A stretch of 64,000 bases of DNA from Muricea muricata (GCA_963855995.1 OY979718.1:26588282-26652281), one strand, 5' to 3'; numbered from the stretch's first letter, positions 45,798 through 59,400 are shown. Numbers and translations are program-made. Notes: generated from the sequence alone by a model not told the origin.

Positions 45798-45899
45798 GCT
45801 CCCTCCCTCCCCCCACCCTAAACAATGTTGTTGGTTTTGTATAGAACATTTTGTGTCATAATTTTTCACTTCAACATTGAAAGGGGGGCACGGGGGGGT
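45798..45899. repeat. C/G-tract hairpin with CAATGTTG core, copy 1
   Basis: cccccaccctaaacaatgtt on the left is matched by caacattgaaaggggggcac on the right. Both arms combine a C or G tract with the CAATGTTG/CAACATTG core. Confidence 0.65.
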
Positions 45900-46429
45900 C
45901 AAATATATAGCAGGGTAGTGTTATTTGTTATTTTGTCCAGAGTGTTTTGGCACTGATTGTAGATGGTTTGGAGACTCATTAGAACTACAACATAAGTCAT
46001 TATCTATGTTTTTGTTCTTGTTTATACAGAAATAACGTCCTTCATCGTCACGTACCTATTTTATTTTTACCTAACTAGCCAATAATAACGTTTTAGGAAA
46101 GTTAGCCATCCGCGACTTGAGCAATAGTGCAATTCAAGAATTCAATTAATCCCCAAATAAACCCAAAAATAAAGCGACTGCTTCGCAGGCTACCCTATAC
46201 TTGTAAAAATCCTTAAAAGTTGCAAAGAAACTCTACTGTCCACCTTTGCTAACATTATTAACAACTGAAGTCACTTGGAACTGGATACATGCCTGCACAA
46301 TAAAGAGGCAATTTCAAAACCAAAGCTGAAGAAAAACAATTTGGAGAAAAATATTCAAATTTCATATCAATTTCGAATACTATGCAGATCTCTATCTATA
46401 AGATAGTTGAGAAAGTTGTTGCCCCACAA

Positions 46430-47282
46430 CTCATGTGACACTTGATTAATAATAACTTGGAAGAACCTTTCCAGTCTGCAAACAAACGCTGTCAGAGTGC
46501 AGAGACAGCCCTGCTAAGGGTTCAGAACGTCATTTTTACGGAATTACGGCCATTAACAACAAGAAACGTGTAGCTCGATCTGCAGCGTTCGACAAACTAA
46601 AGTTAAATGGAGACAAGACGGAATTGTTAATAATAAATGCACACTACCGCCTATGTCCTCCTATAGATCATATAAATATATCCAATTTCAAAATTCTACC
46701 ATCTAAAACAGTTACTTAGTAACATTGCCGCAATATTCGATATTCAAATACTCAATATTCAAATACATACTGAAATTCTGGTTCATGCACTTATTACTTC
46801 CAAAGTGGATAGTTGTAATTCATTATTATATGTATTTCCATGTATGTGATTGACTGCAAAATGTACAAAACAGCGCAGCACGTTTGATAACGAGAAATAA
46901 AAAATGTAATCATATACTTCTGTTAATGAAGGAGCTGCACTGGCATCCCATCAACCATCGTATCGTTTACAAGATATTTCACATTACGTACAAGGCCCTA
47001 AAAGTTTTCGCAACAAGTTGCATTTGTGATGTGCTACAGCCGCTCAAATCAACAATGAATTTACGTTCATCAATGAAAGGACTTCTCTCGGTACCTCCCA
47101 CAAACTTGGTCAACGATAAGCAAAGATCATTTTCATATGCTGCGCCCAAACTTTGGAATGAACTACCAGATACAGTTCGTTATAGTGAATCTCTATCGGT
47201 TTTTAAAACTAAACATGATACATATTTACGATCAGGCTGTGAATTTAATTTATGTAAATATAACAATTTTGAACTTTCTTAA
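46430..47282 (+). mobile_element. LINE RT 3' fragment
   Basis: Plus-strand relic: LEEPFQSANKRCQSAETALL (RT region), then a clean 132-aa frame with LLMKELHWHPINHRIVYKIF, LRSSMKGLLSVPPTN and SYAAPKLWNELPDTVRYSES. This is the standard C-terminal pattern of CR1/L2-like LINEs. Upstream RT blocks and the catalytic box are not readable. Confidence 0.72.
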
Positions 47283-47480
47283 AACTTTCTAAAGCGCCAT
47301 TGAGCTTGAAACGCATGTTGTTTTGTTCACTCCAGTGGTCTAGATTAGTCAATGATTGTTGTAAACGTTAACAGTCATCGAGTGAAGTGGTTGTGTCGTG
47401 CAATTTAGTATCATCGGCATATAGGGCTGTTTTAGTTCCGTTTTCAATGAAGTCGGGTAAGTCGTTGGCCACGACCCTTA
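47283..47480 (-). mobile_element. LINE RT fragment, opposite strand
   Basis: The minus strand reads ALYADDTKLHDTTTSLDDC and then LTNLDHWSEQNNMRFKLNGA, the RT catalytic box and following block. It abuts the plus-strand fragment tail to tail, so the junction was produced by inversion or by two insertions. Confidence 0.65.
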
Positions 47481-47831
47481 AAACATAGCATAAAATTACT
47501 ACAAACTGGCTTAACTAGTGCTTTTCAGACCACATAACCAATTACGTGTTCAAATTTTTTTTGACCCACGTAACCTAGCAAGCAACATTGGTCATTTAGG
47601 TATAAAATAGGAACTAAAATGCTGGAAAGTTATATTTGGAAAATTTTTCTAATAATGTCACAAGAATTTAATTGAATAGATACACATATATAGTAATAGA
47701 AAAAATACTATAACAAGTAATCTCTCCTTAAAAGAGGACACAACGAAAATACCTACAATCCTGGACAAAACATTGACAACACTTTTCCGAATATCGTCAT
47801 TTTCTTATCTCATTGTTATTACAAAGAACAA

Positions 47832-47908
47832 ACCTCCCCCATTCCCCCACCGGTCAATGTTGTTTTCATTTCTTACAGATTCAACATTGTTTAGGGGGTG
47901 AGGGGGTA
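47832..47908. repeat. C/G-tract hairpin with CAATGTTG core, copy 2
   Basis: cccccaccggtcaatgttgt pairs with caacattgtttagggggtga across a ~20-base loop. Best-conserved copy of the three. Confidence 0.7.
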
Positions 47909-47954
47909 AACTGAGGGGCCTACAATCGTATGCAAAATAAACGAGACACTTCAT

Positions 47955-48055
47955 GCTCCCGCACCCTTCTCAATGTTGTTTAGTGATTGTTAGCACCGTT
48001 TCAAGCCTTCCTTTTTAATTTCAACTTCAAATCACAACATTGCATGGGGGAAAGG
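47955..48055. repeat. C/G-tract hairpin with CAATGTTG core, copy 3
   Basis: tcccgcacccttctcaatgt pairs with acattgcatgggggaaaggg across a longer loop. Confidence 0.6.
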
Positions 48056-48352
48056 GGGATAAGCCTTACAAAATCCGGATGGCACGTTTTATTTTGCAAG
48101 GGATTGTATTTCAACAATAAATCTGCACAAGTACCGTAGGTGTAGGAAGTTATGACGCTGAAGGCGTTTAATCCAGAACGCCTGATAATGACCCCACTTG
48201 CGTATATCAACACATTTCAAAAATTACAATTTAACGTTTCCTAAATAAAGAGGGCTATTACTATCTACAAGCTCGGAAAAAAGGTCTGTTAACAAAGGTT
48301 GACATGAAAAAGAGGAGATTTTTGACACGGAGATTGCAAAAATTATTCTCAC

Positions 48353-48985
48353 GACGTATGGACTCAAGATATTGTGTTTTACCTCGACGGAACGGGATTT
48401 GCGTATAAGAGAAATTCCTTGGATCAAGCCTTTGCACCCAAAGCCAGGGTATGGAACAAGAGAAGCGAAGGACTAACACCAGGATGCACCGCGAAGGGTA
48501 AAAAAACTGGGAGTGATGGTCGAGTGGTAAAGCTGATGGTAGCTCTAAGTTATGACAAGGGCGTGGCCATATGCAAAGCTTATGACAAGTTAGATGGCCG
48601 TTAGTTTGCCAATTTTATTGACGAGAACTTTGAAAGCATGTTTGCCGTTGCAGATAAAAGCCAAATGCGACTATGGTTACAAGACGGAGATCCAAGTCAG
48701 AATTCAGCAATGGCTTGTGCAGCAATGGATCGGGCAAACTGTGAGCTTCTAAAAATACTTCCGAGAAGTCCTGACCTAAACCCCATTGAGAATATTAAAC
48801 TAGTTTCAGACGCATTGCGTAAGCAAGCTATACGATCGTAAACCACGAAGGAAACATGCAAGAAATTAAATATAGAGTTATCTCTACAATTCAATCTTTA
48901 CCCATAGAAGTAGCAAATAACACAATTGCCCCAATGCCAAATCGCGTGGAAGAAATCATTAAGAGGAAAGGACAGCGTTTAAGAC
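48353..48985 (+). pseudogene. Second Tc1-type transposase, 5'-truncated
   Basis: Begins within the catalytic core: VWTQDIVFYLDGTGFAYKRN with the first Asp, WLQDGDPSQNSAMACAAMDR with the second, and PRSPDLNPIENIKL with the Glu. A stop (TAG) interrupts it near 48602, and others follow LRKQAIRS at 48839. The N-terminal DNA-binding half is missing. It shares the DG-x-x-F ... D-x-DPSQ pattern with the 43.6-kb copy, so both are one lineage. Confidence 0.85.
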
Positions 48986-49324
48986 ATTAGAACTATCAAA
49001 CAGCCAAGTACTTTCACGTTGTATATAATTATATCGACAATGTATATGTTGACAATAAAACGCGTACAATATAATATGAACTCACTGTTAAACGGACTGT
49101 TTAAAAAATAATTATATTCATCTATACTCATATGACTGCGCGTATTTGACGAACAAACCAAAGCGGCCTAAACAGGCCGATTAACAACTAAATTGACAAT
49201 TATATACTTAATAAGTATTTGTGAAACATGAACATGCAATGCACTGTGTGTACCATCTCTGTCACTGTGTCAGTGGTGTCAGTTAGACAGTTCTGAATAA
49301 TTAATTAAATTAACGCATCACCAC

Positions 49325-49720
49325 AACGGGTCACCGTTTAATACAAGTGCCAAAACAACTGAAGAGAGTGCATTGGCCGCACATTAAATACATAAGATCT
49401 GAGGTTTGTACCGTAATACCATGGCGGTAAAGTAGACGCTTCCATAATTTTTTAGAAACTAACATAATACGAGCCGATTGTGCAATGGTGACCCGCTCAA
49501 ACAAAAAAAATATATTACATAATAATGTATTATTTCATATTTCCTCGGATCACAGTGGTGATCCGCCGCTTATTCAGCGTATGCAAACTTCAAACCATTT
49601 AAAATTCCAGAATTTGTTGAATAACTTATCAATGTTTAAGTATATTAGTCAACAAACCTTGTAGAAGAGAACTCAGATGTGTAATTTTGAGAGTTTTAAA
49701 TGGTGACCCGTTTACGTTGC
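49325..49720. repeat. Inverted GGTGACCCG repeats, possible MITE
   Basis: aacgggtcaccgtttaat at about 49325 is the inverse of tttaaatggtgacccgttta at about 49697. Internal related copies are caatggtgacccgctcaaac (about 49483) and a diverged form near 49553. Non-coding. Confidence 0.5.
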
Positions 49721-52044
49721 CGGTCATTATGAACACTGATTAATATGCTAATTGCATGTATAATGTTTCCCCGCTAAAACGCATGCATGTACGATAAGCG
49801 TATGTATAGACATTCAAATATTCAGTGAAGAATAAACTCTGCAAAGCAACGCGGGTATGACAGGATATCCACTTGTTCATCTTGCGGGATTTGCGAGAAG
49901 AACTAAAAACAGCGCCATCTGGTCTTCGATTTCCATTTGATGTTCAAATTTAGAAAAACTAGTATACGAAATTCACCACACCGCTCTACTGCGTGTACAT
50001 GTGTAGCTACAGCTATATATGAGAATAATTGTTGTTGTGGAATATTTCAAGATTATGAATTCGTCAATTTCATTGTTTCAATAATTAACTACAGTATATT
50101 CTCACTAATATACGTATATTTATTGACGTTTCTTTTGTCACATATATTATAACTTTTCACCAAAATAAATATAAAATACATAGGTGTTATTCTTCAAACG
50201 ATGTGTGTTCACATTTTGAAATGATTCTCAATAAAATTTACTGGTTTTATTACTTTTAATTTACACTTGCATATTACACAATTAAGATGCGCCAAGTGTG
50301 CATTCCAAACGTCCCTATTTTAGACTGTAGTCATCTAATTGCTTGAACTATCAGTTTATTTCTGATGAAACGCAAGAAAGCAGTTTTTGGGATTTTTTCC
50401 ACATACCAAGCACATATGTACTCCTTGCACCACAGTTAATAGAAGAAGATGGTTAGGCTAGCTGTACCACGTGACAAGTTATGTTATTCAACCGTGCTTT
50501 GACGGGTCACGCGGTCCGGTCCCTGCATCAAGTTTCAATCGCTTAATTAGATTATATAAAAACATGCGCTCGAAAGTTCAAATATAAAGTGGTTCCTTTT
50601 TATTTTATTCCTCTATTTTCGCTGGGATTGTGGTTGAATGCCATGGCTTGCGAATGCTATCTATTAAATGGTTATTCTAGCAGTTAAAAGATGAGGTTTT
50701 TGGTTTTTGAAACTGGCTTCAGCGCATCCCAACGAGAGTAAACACACATTAAAATTAGAAAAAACGCACGAAAAGAACGACTAAATTAAACAACGAAGAC
50801 ATAAGAGTTGTCGACGAACAATAAGAAACCAAGATATGCGTTGAACGAGGCAATATGTATCTTTGCGAGCATCATTTCAACAAGGCAGAATGCATGTTTG
50901 ATGCGCGTGTGACATGTAATGTATTTTCTATAATCTTAAGTGAACAGCACATTCACTGCATGTTATTACAGCAAAAAATTAGCTACACGATTTACAATAT
51001 CTATTTGATATTTACATCGCATGTTCGTCTTCTTCAAAGTGTCAAGTCTGGTCACTGAGAGCAACAAAAATCGATCGCTCGTTGATCCGACGAAATTGTG
51101 CCATATACTATAATATATCCATAACATGGTCATAGAAAGCTTATTAAGTATTGAAAAACATCGTAATATATGATAAAACAATCTAACCAGAAATCCTTAC
51201 ATTATAAGACCTGCAGTAAGCTAGCAATGCAGTATGTAACTATGCAGATGCAATAGATATTAGTTCACTGAAGTTCTGTATATTTTCCCGAACTACTCAA
51301 TCCTGCATATAACATAAAAATTTTTTTTACATTTCGTCTTTAAAGTTCCAATTATCCGGTTTTATTAATAATAAACGTTCTGGAATTACACATAACCTGA
51401 GTTTTGAGAACGTATGCAGGCTTGATCCACACTATTGTTCAGTCCAGTCTCGTAAACAAATTTTCGCCATTGACGCACATTTAATACTATAGTGTCCCAT
51501 AACAGATGTAACTGTTGTTGCGTTTGTTTTGCAAGGACCACATTCTCTGTACTTCCAACCCGTGTATCTCATTTTAAATGGTTTGACTATTAATACAGAG
51601 TACACAGTCATATTTTATGACAAACAATTGACACCACACCGTGAATTTCCCTCGAAGCGTCAGTGAATTTTATCCTTATATCGTCTCTTTCAGCTTTGCT
51701 CATATCCACGGCAACTTGTACATGATAAACTCATCATTTCAAACATTTTCAGATTCTTCTAAGTAAATTTGAGGCTTGCTTTTCCTCAATATCTTTCAGT
51801 TACCCATTCGTCTGTCATACTTGACCTCGGGGCTTTACACTCAAACAATTGTAATTTGATCTCCTAGGCTGTTCTTGGTGCCTGAAATCCCAGCGGGACA
51901 TCCGTACAAACCGTAATAATAAAAACTATACATTTTACTAACCAAAAAGGTTTAAAGATCGCTTAAATTTAACAAAATACTCTACATCCTCTATTATTTT
52001 CCTAGTATCGCTCTTGCGCTTATGCAGGGAACGCATCACGTGAC
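49721..52044. other. Intergenic, nothing recognised
   Basis: AT-rich with short frames only. I found no domain, tRNA or terminal repeats that I can support. Confidence 0.4.
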
Positions 52045-53650
52045 CTATATTTTGTCTAATTTCAACATAATTTCGGCGAGCCTTTGAAGTTTGCCGACTA
52101 GCCTAACCAGTCTTCTTCTATTAACTGTGCTTGCACTTGGTACATGTCCAAAAGCTAAAACCTGTAGGACAGTAGCGACACCTGCCTTTCTTCTCCAGGG
52201 AAGTGGGAAAGTGGCCAAAATTATAATATCGGCAATCAAGCTGTGAACTGGGCTGCACTTTATGCTTCTTGGCTGGTGGTGGGGATTGTAGCGAAGGACG
52301 TCCACGAGGCATTTCTCCTGTGCTCATAAGGGATATAGTTGCTTGGATCTGGAATCCTTTCATCGGTAAAGGCTTGGTCTTTTTCAGTGACATGGTAAGG
52401 GTAAGGTAAAAAATGTAGAGGTACCATCGCCTTGACTTTATTTGGCGCTTGTAGAGGGTAGACATCATGTCAAAAAGATCAGTACCACCCATGTTAGTGC
52501 TGTACACTCCAACAACAGCAGGACGGTCACACCTATGTGTGTCTTTTTACTTTCGATGTAGGTGTTGATCCAAGGTAAGTTGACAATAATATCACTTCCT
52601 TGTTGTCCAACCTCCTCACCAAGCATAAACCTTCATTTGACTCATAACAACTGCTACAAGCCCCTCTGCCTTCTTTACTCATTCCTTTCTTGGACTTTAG
52701 TGGTGCTTTGCGCAACCAATTTGCTCAAATGGTACCTGTATAGTGAATTCCACGTTTCTTCAATTCAGCTGTCAATGGTTTTTGGAGTGATAAAGTTTCA
52801 GTTAACTGTAAGACAACATTACCACTCAAACTACATTCATCTGTATCTTCCCCACCTAAGCCAGTTCCTTTTTCTTGACATACATCAAAGGCATGTAGAA
52901 TACCATTTGGTGAGGCACGACCCCATAATTTGATACTTTTTGGATTTCTTTGGAAGATACATTCTAAGTATGGAACGGCCTATGAAAGGGACCACTATTA
53001 CATAAACAGATTGAAATTCTTCGCAGCTAATAACTGAAAAGTTTTTGTCAAGTTTTTCAATCCATGGACGTAATTTCCATACCCTGTCAAGCTTGGTTTC
53101 ATCTGAAGTCGCTTTGCTGTCGATAAGGTGGAGGTACGGTGTATTAGACGAAATCGGTTACGTGACATCTTCTCTGCAAATTGAGCATAACGAAGGTCAT
53201 TCCTCCAGTAATCATCTATCTTGGGAAGTCGAACAATAACCATCATGTAATAAATTCCAAAGTAGGTTCGAATTTCTGCTTTAATAAAGTTGGGACAAGA
53301 TCCTGTTTTTTCAGTGGCATACTTATTGGATTCTACCGCCAAGTTTTCAAGCATGTCATCTGTTAAAAACATATTGACATAATCTATAGGGATGCGGTAG
53401 TCATCTGGCACTGGACTTTCTGGATCGGGGATAAAAGTCAGGTAGATTAAATTGTCTGCGAGTGCGGGTTTCAAATTTGCATTCCTTTAGCTTCTTTTTC
53501 TTTTGCTTGGCTAGAGGGCTATTACCATCATTGTTATCACCATCATGGTTGCCACCATCATTGCTATTATCATCTTCACCAACATGAGCATGATTTGAAT
53601 CACCCTCTGCTCCTATCTTCCACAAATCATCATCATCACTAGATTCATCT
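52045..53650 (-). pseudogene. piggyBac-family transposase, several frameshifts
   Basis: Pieces on the minus strand in order: an acidic Asp/Asn/Gly-rich N-terminus (about 53620-53520); YVNMFLTDDMLENLAVESNK, IKAEIRTYFGIYYMMVIVRL and EKMSRNRFRLIHRTSTL (53474-52998); VVPFIGRSILRMYLPKKSKK (about 52980); SSCYESNEGLCLVRRLDNKE; then NMGGTDLFDMMSTLYKRQIK with the last catalytic-type Asp, and a Cys-rich end CRYCPTGFSFWTCTKCK. This order is that of PGBD/piggyBac proteins. At least three frame changes make it inactive. The TTAA targets and terminal repeats were not located. Confidence 0.87.
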
Positions 53651-54129
53651 TAAGAAAGAACCTCACATTCACTGGCAGAAGCTGTTACAGCATTCAAAAT
53701 ATCTGTAAACTGGATAAATTCCTGTACCTGTAAAGTCGAAACATATAACTTTGATTAAAATTTCACCAAAAAATCAATAACAAACATCTAAAGAAAGAGT
53801 AAAATTGTCCTGTACCTGCATAACTGTTCTAACATTAATGAAATTAGCAAATAGCTAACAAATGGAAGAGAATACGTCTAGTTAAGAATTAATGAAAAGA
53901 AAACTATGTCACACATGTTGTGCTCATGCTGCACTTAGAAGCCAATGTTGTTCACAAGCAACACGCTTAGTTTGAGGCTTATCTTGAAAGTATTTTTCGC
54001 AAATATCTAACTTTTTGTACATAAAGATTATCTTAGAGTAACAAACATTCATATTTATACTTGGAAATACAAAGAAATTCAGAATAAAACAGAATTTTCT
54101 AAGATTATATCTTACCTTTCGCGTGTTGC

Positions 54130-56480
54130 GTTCCTAGCTTGTTGAAGCAGGCATTTTGAAAACATCCTGATCATGTGATATGTACCCGAAAAGCATTCTG
54201 TGGGGCTGGAAACTAGCTTTATTATTGCTTAGCAACAATGGCCCCAAGAGGATTACAAACAATAAAGGACCCAGTATACCACCCTGGGGCACTCCTGAGG
54301 TGACTGGTGACCACGTCAAAGCTACGCCGTCTACCGCGACTCTTTGCATTTTAACATTTGAGTAATCTGCGAACCAACACAAAACTGGTCCTGTCACACC
54401 GTAACCACTCAGTTTACCGAGAACAATTGCATGGTCAATGGAGTCGAAGGCTTTGGCGAAGTCGAGGTGCAATACGTCAGTCTGCATGAGTGTTCTTATC
54501 TAAATAATATCCAATAGTGTGAAGGACTGGTAAGTTAAACGAGCGGTTTCGAAGAAAGCCATGTTGATATTCACTGACAAAGTGGGCAACATGATCGTAA
54601 CATCTTTGATACACACATCGTTCCAAGACTTTACTGGCAATAGGCAAGAGCGATATGGGTCGGTAGTTTTCGGCTGGTTTTTTGGACTCTTTCTTGTGAA
54701 CAGGCGTGACATCCGCGGACTTCCACTCCGAGGTAATCCAGCTTGAGCTTAACGACAAGTTAGAAAGACAGCAAAGCCTTGGGGCGATTGATTGCTGCAT
54801 TCTTTTAGAAGATGCGCAGGAATACCGTCAAGACCACTTGCTTTGGATGCATCAAGATTTGTACGGCAATTGGCAACTTCTTGTTCACTAAGCTCAATCG
54901 CCTGTAGCTGAGAATCAGATCTTGATTGAGTCATGAGAAGTTCAGCTTTGTCTGAAGGAGTTTTTGCCAGTTTGCCGTTGTATGAAATTACATGCAGGAG
55001 TTTGTGTTGATCGATGATGGAAAACCGCCTTATGATAGCTCCAGAATAACTTCGAGTTGTCGCGGAAAGTCCTGAATTTTGAGTACATAGTCATGATGTT
55101 TTCTTTTCACAAGGTTTTTGACTGCTTGGCTTAGTTCGCGTAGTTTTTGTTTACGATTATCTGTTCGACGTTTACGATATTTATTTAAGGCTGAGTATTT
55201 CTTGCGTATGAAGTATTTCACTTCTCCATCGATCGATCCATGGTGGTGAGTTAACGTCTTGAACAGTTTTTACGGGGATAAATTTACGAACAGCATTAAA
55301 AAACCATTCTTTCCATTGCAACCAGCATTCGTTTATGTTCTCAGATGAAAAACCTACCGGAGGATTATGCGTTAGGAAGCTTCGAAGTTCATCATATTTT
55401 TTCCGTTTATAATCAAACTGCGTCAGCACGACGGAATGTTTGTTGAATTTGAAACTCGATTATATAATGACCAGTAGGAAAATTGGCCTGCTGGGGTGGC
55501 AATGTTGTTACAGTCTTGATGACCTCAAGACAGTTACATAATAGAAAATCAAGTGTGTTCCCTCTAACGTGAGTGGGACCTTTGATAAATTGTTGCAGAA
55601 AATTATCTCCAACTAGTTCGCAGAATGACTCTTCTAGCTGGCCTGCATCAGTTGTAGGCGTTGGTAGATCGAGCGACCAGTTAATTGCCGGAAGATTAAT
55701 AGAAGATAAGTCTCCAATCAGAATAACCCAACTAGACTTAGGGGTTTTTCGTAGAGATGAGTTTAGGTGTTGTACTGCGTCGATCGGGACCGGAGTCAGG
55801 TGGACGATAGAAAGTATATACAAGGTTGAGTTGCAGTTCTTCAATGCAAGTTCAACAACAACAAGCTCTTTGTTTTCTTTTTCAAGATCATGTCGACGAA
55901 TTGCATGTATATTTTCTTTAACTGCTTCTAACATACCACCGCCGATCTTTCCAATTCTGTCACGCAGGAAGATAGAGTATCCTGGCAATAGTTCACCATT
56001 CAAAAAAGTTTCGTTCAGCCATGACTCATAGATACAGATAATTTCGTACGTCGAGCCGTAAACGAAATGTTGTACAAGAGTTATCTTACATGCTTTTGAT
56101 GCGAAGTTCAAGTTTAGTGAAACGAATGCTTTTAAGCTTCTTACATTTAGGTAGAGAATGTCTAATGATTTTGTTTGATGACCAGAAAATGTTCCATGGT
56201 TAGGACTCAAATCCATTGTTTTCGTTGGAGGAACAAAAGGGCCTGGGTTTGTCGCAACGTCACCAGCAAGAAGAATAAACAACGCCAGGTGTTTTACGTG
56301 CAATCTGGAAGTTTACCCCATAACGATAGCTGTCTGAACAGTTGAACTTTCGTAGCTTTTGATCTCGTGTGGCAGTCCAAACCAAACACAGCCTCTCTGC
56401 CAAAATTGCCAGCTCGGAATTGATAGCAAACTTGTCCGAGATAGCGTCACATTATTGAAAAACACGTCTAGTTTTTAAGC
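54130..56480 (-). pseudogene. CR1-like LINE, endonuclease plus partial RT, 3' part missing
   Basis: The ORF near 56300 begins HVKHLALFILLAGDVATNPG, with the G-D-x-x-x-NPGP signature of CR1/L2 elements. Endonuclease motifs follow: DILYLNVRSLKAF, IICIYESWLNETF, WVILIGDLSSINLPAINW and THVRGNTLDFLLCN. RT blocks follow: SADVTPVHKKESKKPAENYR, LHLDFAKAFDSIDHAIV and SGVPQGGILGPLLFVI. Coding stops at about 54235, before the YADD box. LINEs normally lose their 5' ends, so a lost 3' end points to a later deletion or rearrangement. Frameshifts lie near 55420, 55200 and 54480. Confidence 0.87.
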
Positions 56481-59400
56481 ACAACCACAGAGAAATACTT
56501 ATAAAAAGTATAATAGTCCCGACTCTCTTAACTGGTGAAAAGAATTTCCATGAAAAGAATTAAGTTGTACAAGTAGTGACATTTCATTTCCATGGGTTCC
56601 ATTCTTCACGCGGATTATACTTTTTCGATCGTTCAAATGACGCGATTCTGCTTGCGCGTGCGTTGATTGTTGACGTGCAGGAGCCCAACCGTCGAGCGAA
56701 AAGCACATTAAACAAAAATTCATGTAAATAGTTGATAAAACACTAGTAGAAAACAGTGAAATACAATAATGTAAAAACGCAAATGCGGCATACAACAGTT
56801 ACCTAATTCTTGTTGTGTGAGAGGCCTTAAGAATAAATCCTGCTCGCCCACAATGTTTTCTAGCTGTTGTTTTTAGACGTTTGTAGAAGGGCGCCTCAGC
56901 ATTTGACCCATCACCTTAGAACTTGGCAAGCATCACTTATCCTACCATATTCCAAATAAATACAAATTCTTTGATCATTCGTTAAACGAGGCGTCTTTAT
57001 ACCTCGGCAACAGAGTCACGAGATGGGGAACGATAATTTGTAACCCATTAGAATTTTACTCCTAAGGGATGTTGAATGTTTGATAAGGTCTAAATATAAT
57101 TCACATATAAGCGTGCGGCGCATAAACGTCGACATATATATATAATATGCATAAGCACAGCCATAAGCATAACTATAACACAAGAATAAATTATTGAAGA
57201 GTGCTTTAAATTCGGCATTTCGGGATTTAGCTATGGATAAATATTTAGTCACTTGAAATTTCATGGCCAACTTTGATTACAGTAAACATCTGTGCGATTC
57301 GTTTAATATTACGATGACGTGTTTATTCCGAATGCGCAGGCGGGATTTCCCACATTCAAAATTCCTGGGAGTTTCCCTTCCACGTAATATAGCAATGACT
57401 TCAGGAAATCACATATATACTGAAAAAGAAAACACAGATATCTATTTGGCTGTCTTTTCCTATTTACCAAGACGGTGTTTATGTAAGGCAGCTTCGAATT
57501 ACTTTATTCAGAAGGTAAGTTTCACTAAAATCATTGTATAATTTATCGAAATAGATATAATAATCATATTTTCCCATGAATTCCCTCTTGATCTAAACAA
57601 ACATATCCTCGCATATACAGTTTATTCAACGAGACACAATCTTTTTCATCCGCAACGATAGTGGAAATTCTACGTTGCGATTCCTTGGTCAGGTTAATAG
57701 TACGAGATATATTAGCTACACAGTTTCAATCATAATAAAGAGTGTAAATCCTATGTCATTGCATAAATCGCCATGCTTTAATGCTATAAACAAACAAAGT
57801 CTGAATGGAACACCTCAGACGATATGCTATACTGATCGTTTGCACTGTCATTACTCACTGCTAATGTCTACCTAAAATCGAAAATAACTTTCACCTTAAC
57901 TATGTATGTATATGCACTAACATCTTCAACAATAATAATGTATAGTGCTGCTAATATCATGACAGGATCGAAATTTCGAGATAAACGAATTCCCCGAAGT
58001 AAAGGTTTAAGCAAAGACGCTTTTCAATCATGTCTGTTCTTAGAATTTTTCATGTTTGCAGGATTTTTTTTTATTCCACTATGCCGTGCGAAATGCTCAT
58101 TCAAACAGCAAAATTTGCAATCGGTCTGTAGCTTGTTATTCTAGCATCGTATAATTTTAATATAGCAGACAGCTGACTACCAAAGCTGGGTTTTCCCTAC
58201 AACGAATATTTTCACTGGGCTTGTGGTGTAATTACGCAGATTCAAAAATTGCATGAAACTTTTTAATTTTTAACTGCATGGTTCTGAACATAATACAGCG
58301 ATATAAATACAAAGCAAATAGCGATTTCAGTTTCAATTTATTTTTACAGTCAATTTCAGCAAAAGCTGAAATCGACTGTAAACATAACTTGAAAAGTAAA
58401 ATCGCTATTTGCTTTGTACACATAATTAATGCTTAACATGTTCTCTATGCACTTGGTTAATGAAGGCTAATAGGCCTAATAAACATATGTTCTTTGTTCA
58501 GTACACAAAATCCACCCACGCGATTGGTCAAAATAAATCACGTGTGTTTTTGTTACCTGGCAACAACGAGCTTTAAATGAATAATGCGCGAAAAACGTGC
58601 ATTATTCATTTAAAATGTCTACAAATTTTGTAAAGCAGTTGCTAAAAGTATGAAAAGAGAATTAAGTAGAGGATTGCAATTTTTCGAGGTAAATAAACTA
58701 AGCAAAGAAGAGGGCGTACGGTATTTAAATTAGTGCAAGCAGTGAACTCAGATTATATATTAAATGGCCCCGGCGGCCTCGTGCAGTATAGAAAATTTTT
58801 CGTTCATTGTTTATTCAGCTCGTGCGTTATTTGTGAACAAAACACTCACAACAGTCTCTAACTCCTTAACTAAAATACGGCGCTATCTTTTTGAGTATTC
58901 AGGTTCAGTTGAGACGAACATCACAAAGTTAGCAGCGACCAAATATGGAATGCTAGATGAAAAACTCTACAAATACGAATTCAAAAATTTTACCGCGACA
59001 TTTCGCATTTGTACAAAAATGAAATAAAACTCCAACGTCGAAAATTATGTAGCGGCATAAATAGCGACGTTTTGAAATTCATATTTAATGAATAACAGAG
59101 AAAATAACAAAACAATCTTCCTAACAGTACCTTTCAAGTGACTGAGTTGCCATGCAAATGGTGGAAATATTTCTTTGCTATTGAGTCGTTGCCCAAAGTT
59201 AACAGCCCAAAAATAACAGCGATGAGGCTTGTTTGCCATATGGCAAAATCTATATAGATTTATCACATCTAGTTTTATCATTTCCAACAGTTTTCAGCCA
59301 TTAAAAACATAGAAAAGCGGTTGCTTTGGCTGTTTCTCGCTTGCATCGCTGTATGTGGTCGTAGTGGAATTTTTTAGGCAACTGCAGATTTGTTACATTC

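Noticed and set aside
52562..52933. 123-aa plus-strand ORF over the piggyBac copy
   Set aside because: It is antisense to recognisable piggyBac blocks and has no motif of its own.
58764..59027. 87-aa plus-strand ORF
   Set aside because: Starts with a plausible Met but has no domain, no splice context and no support beyond being open.
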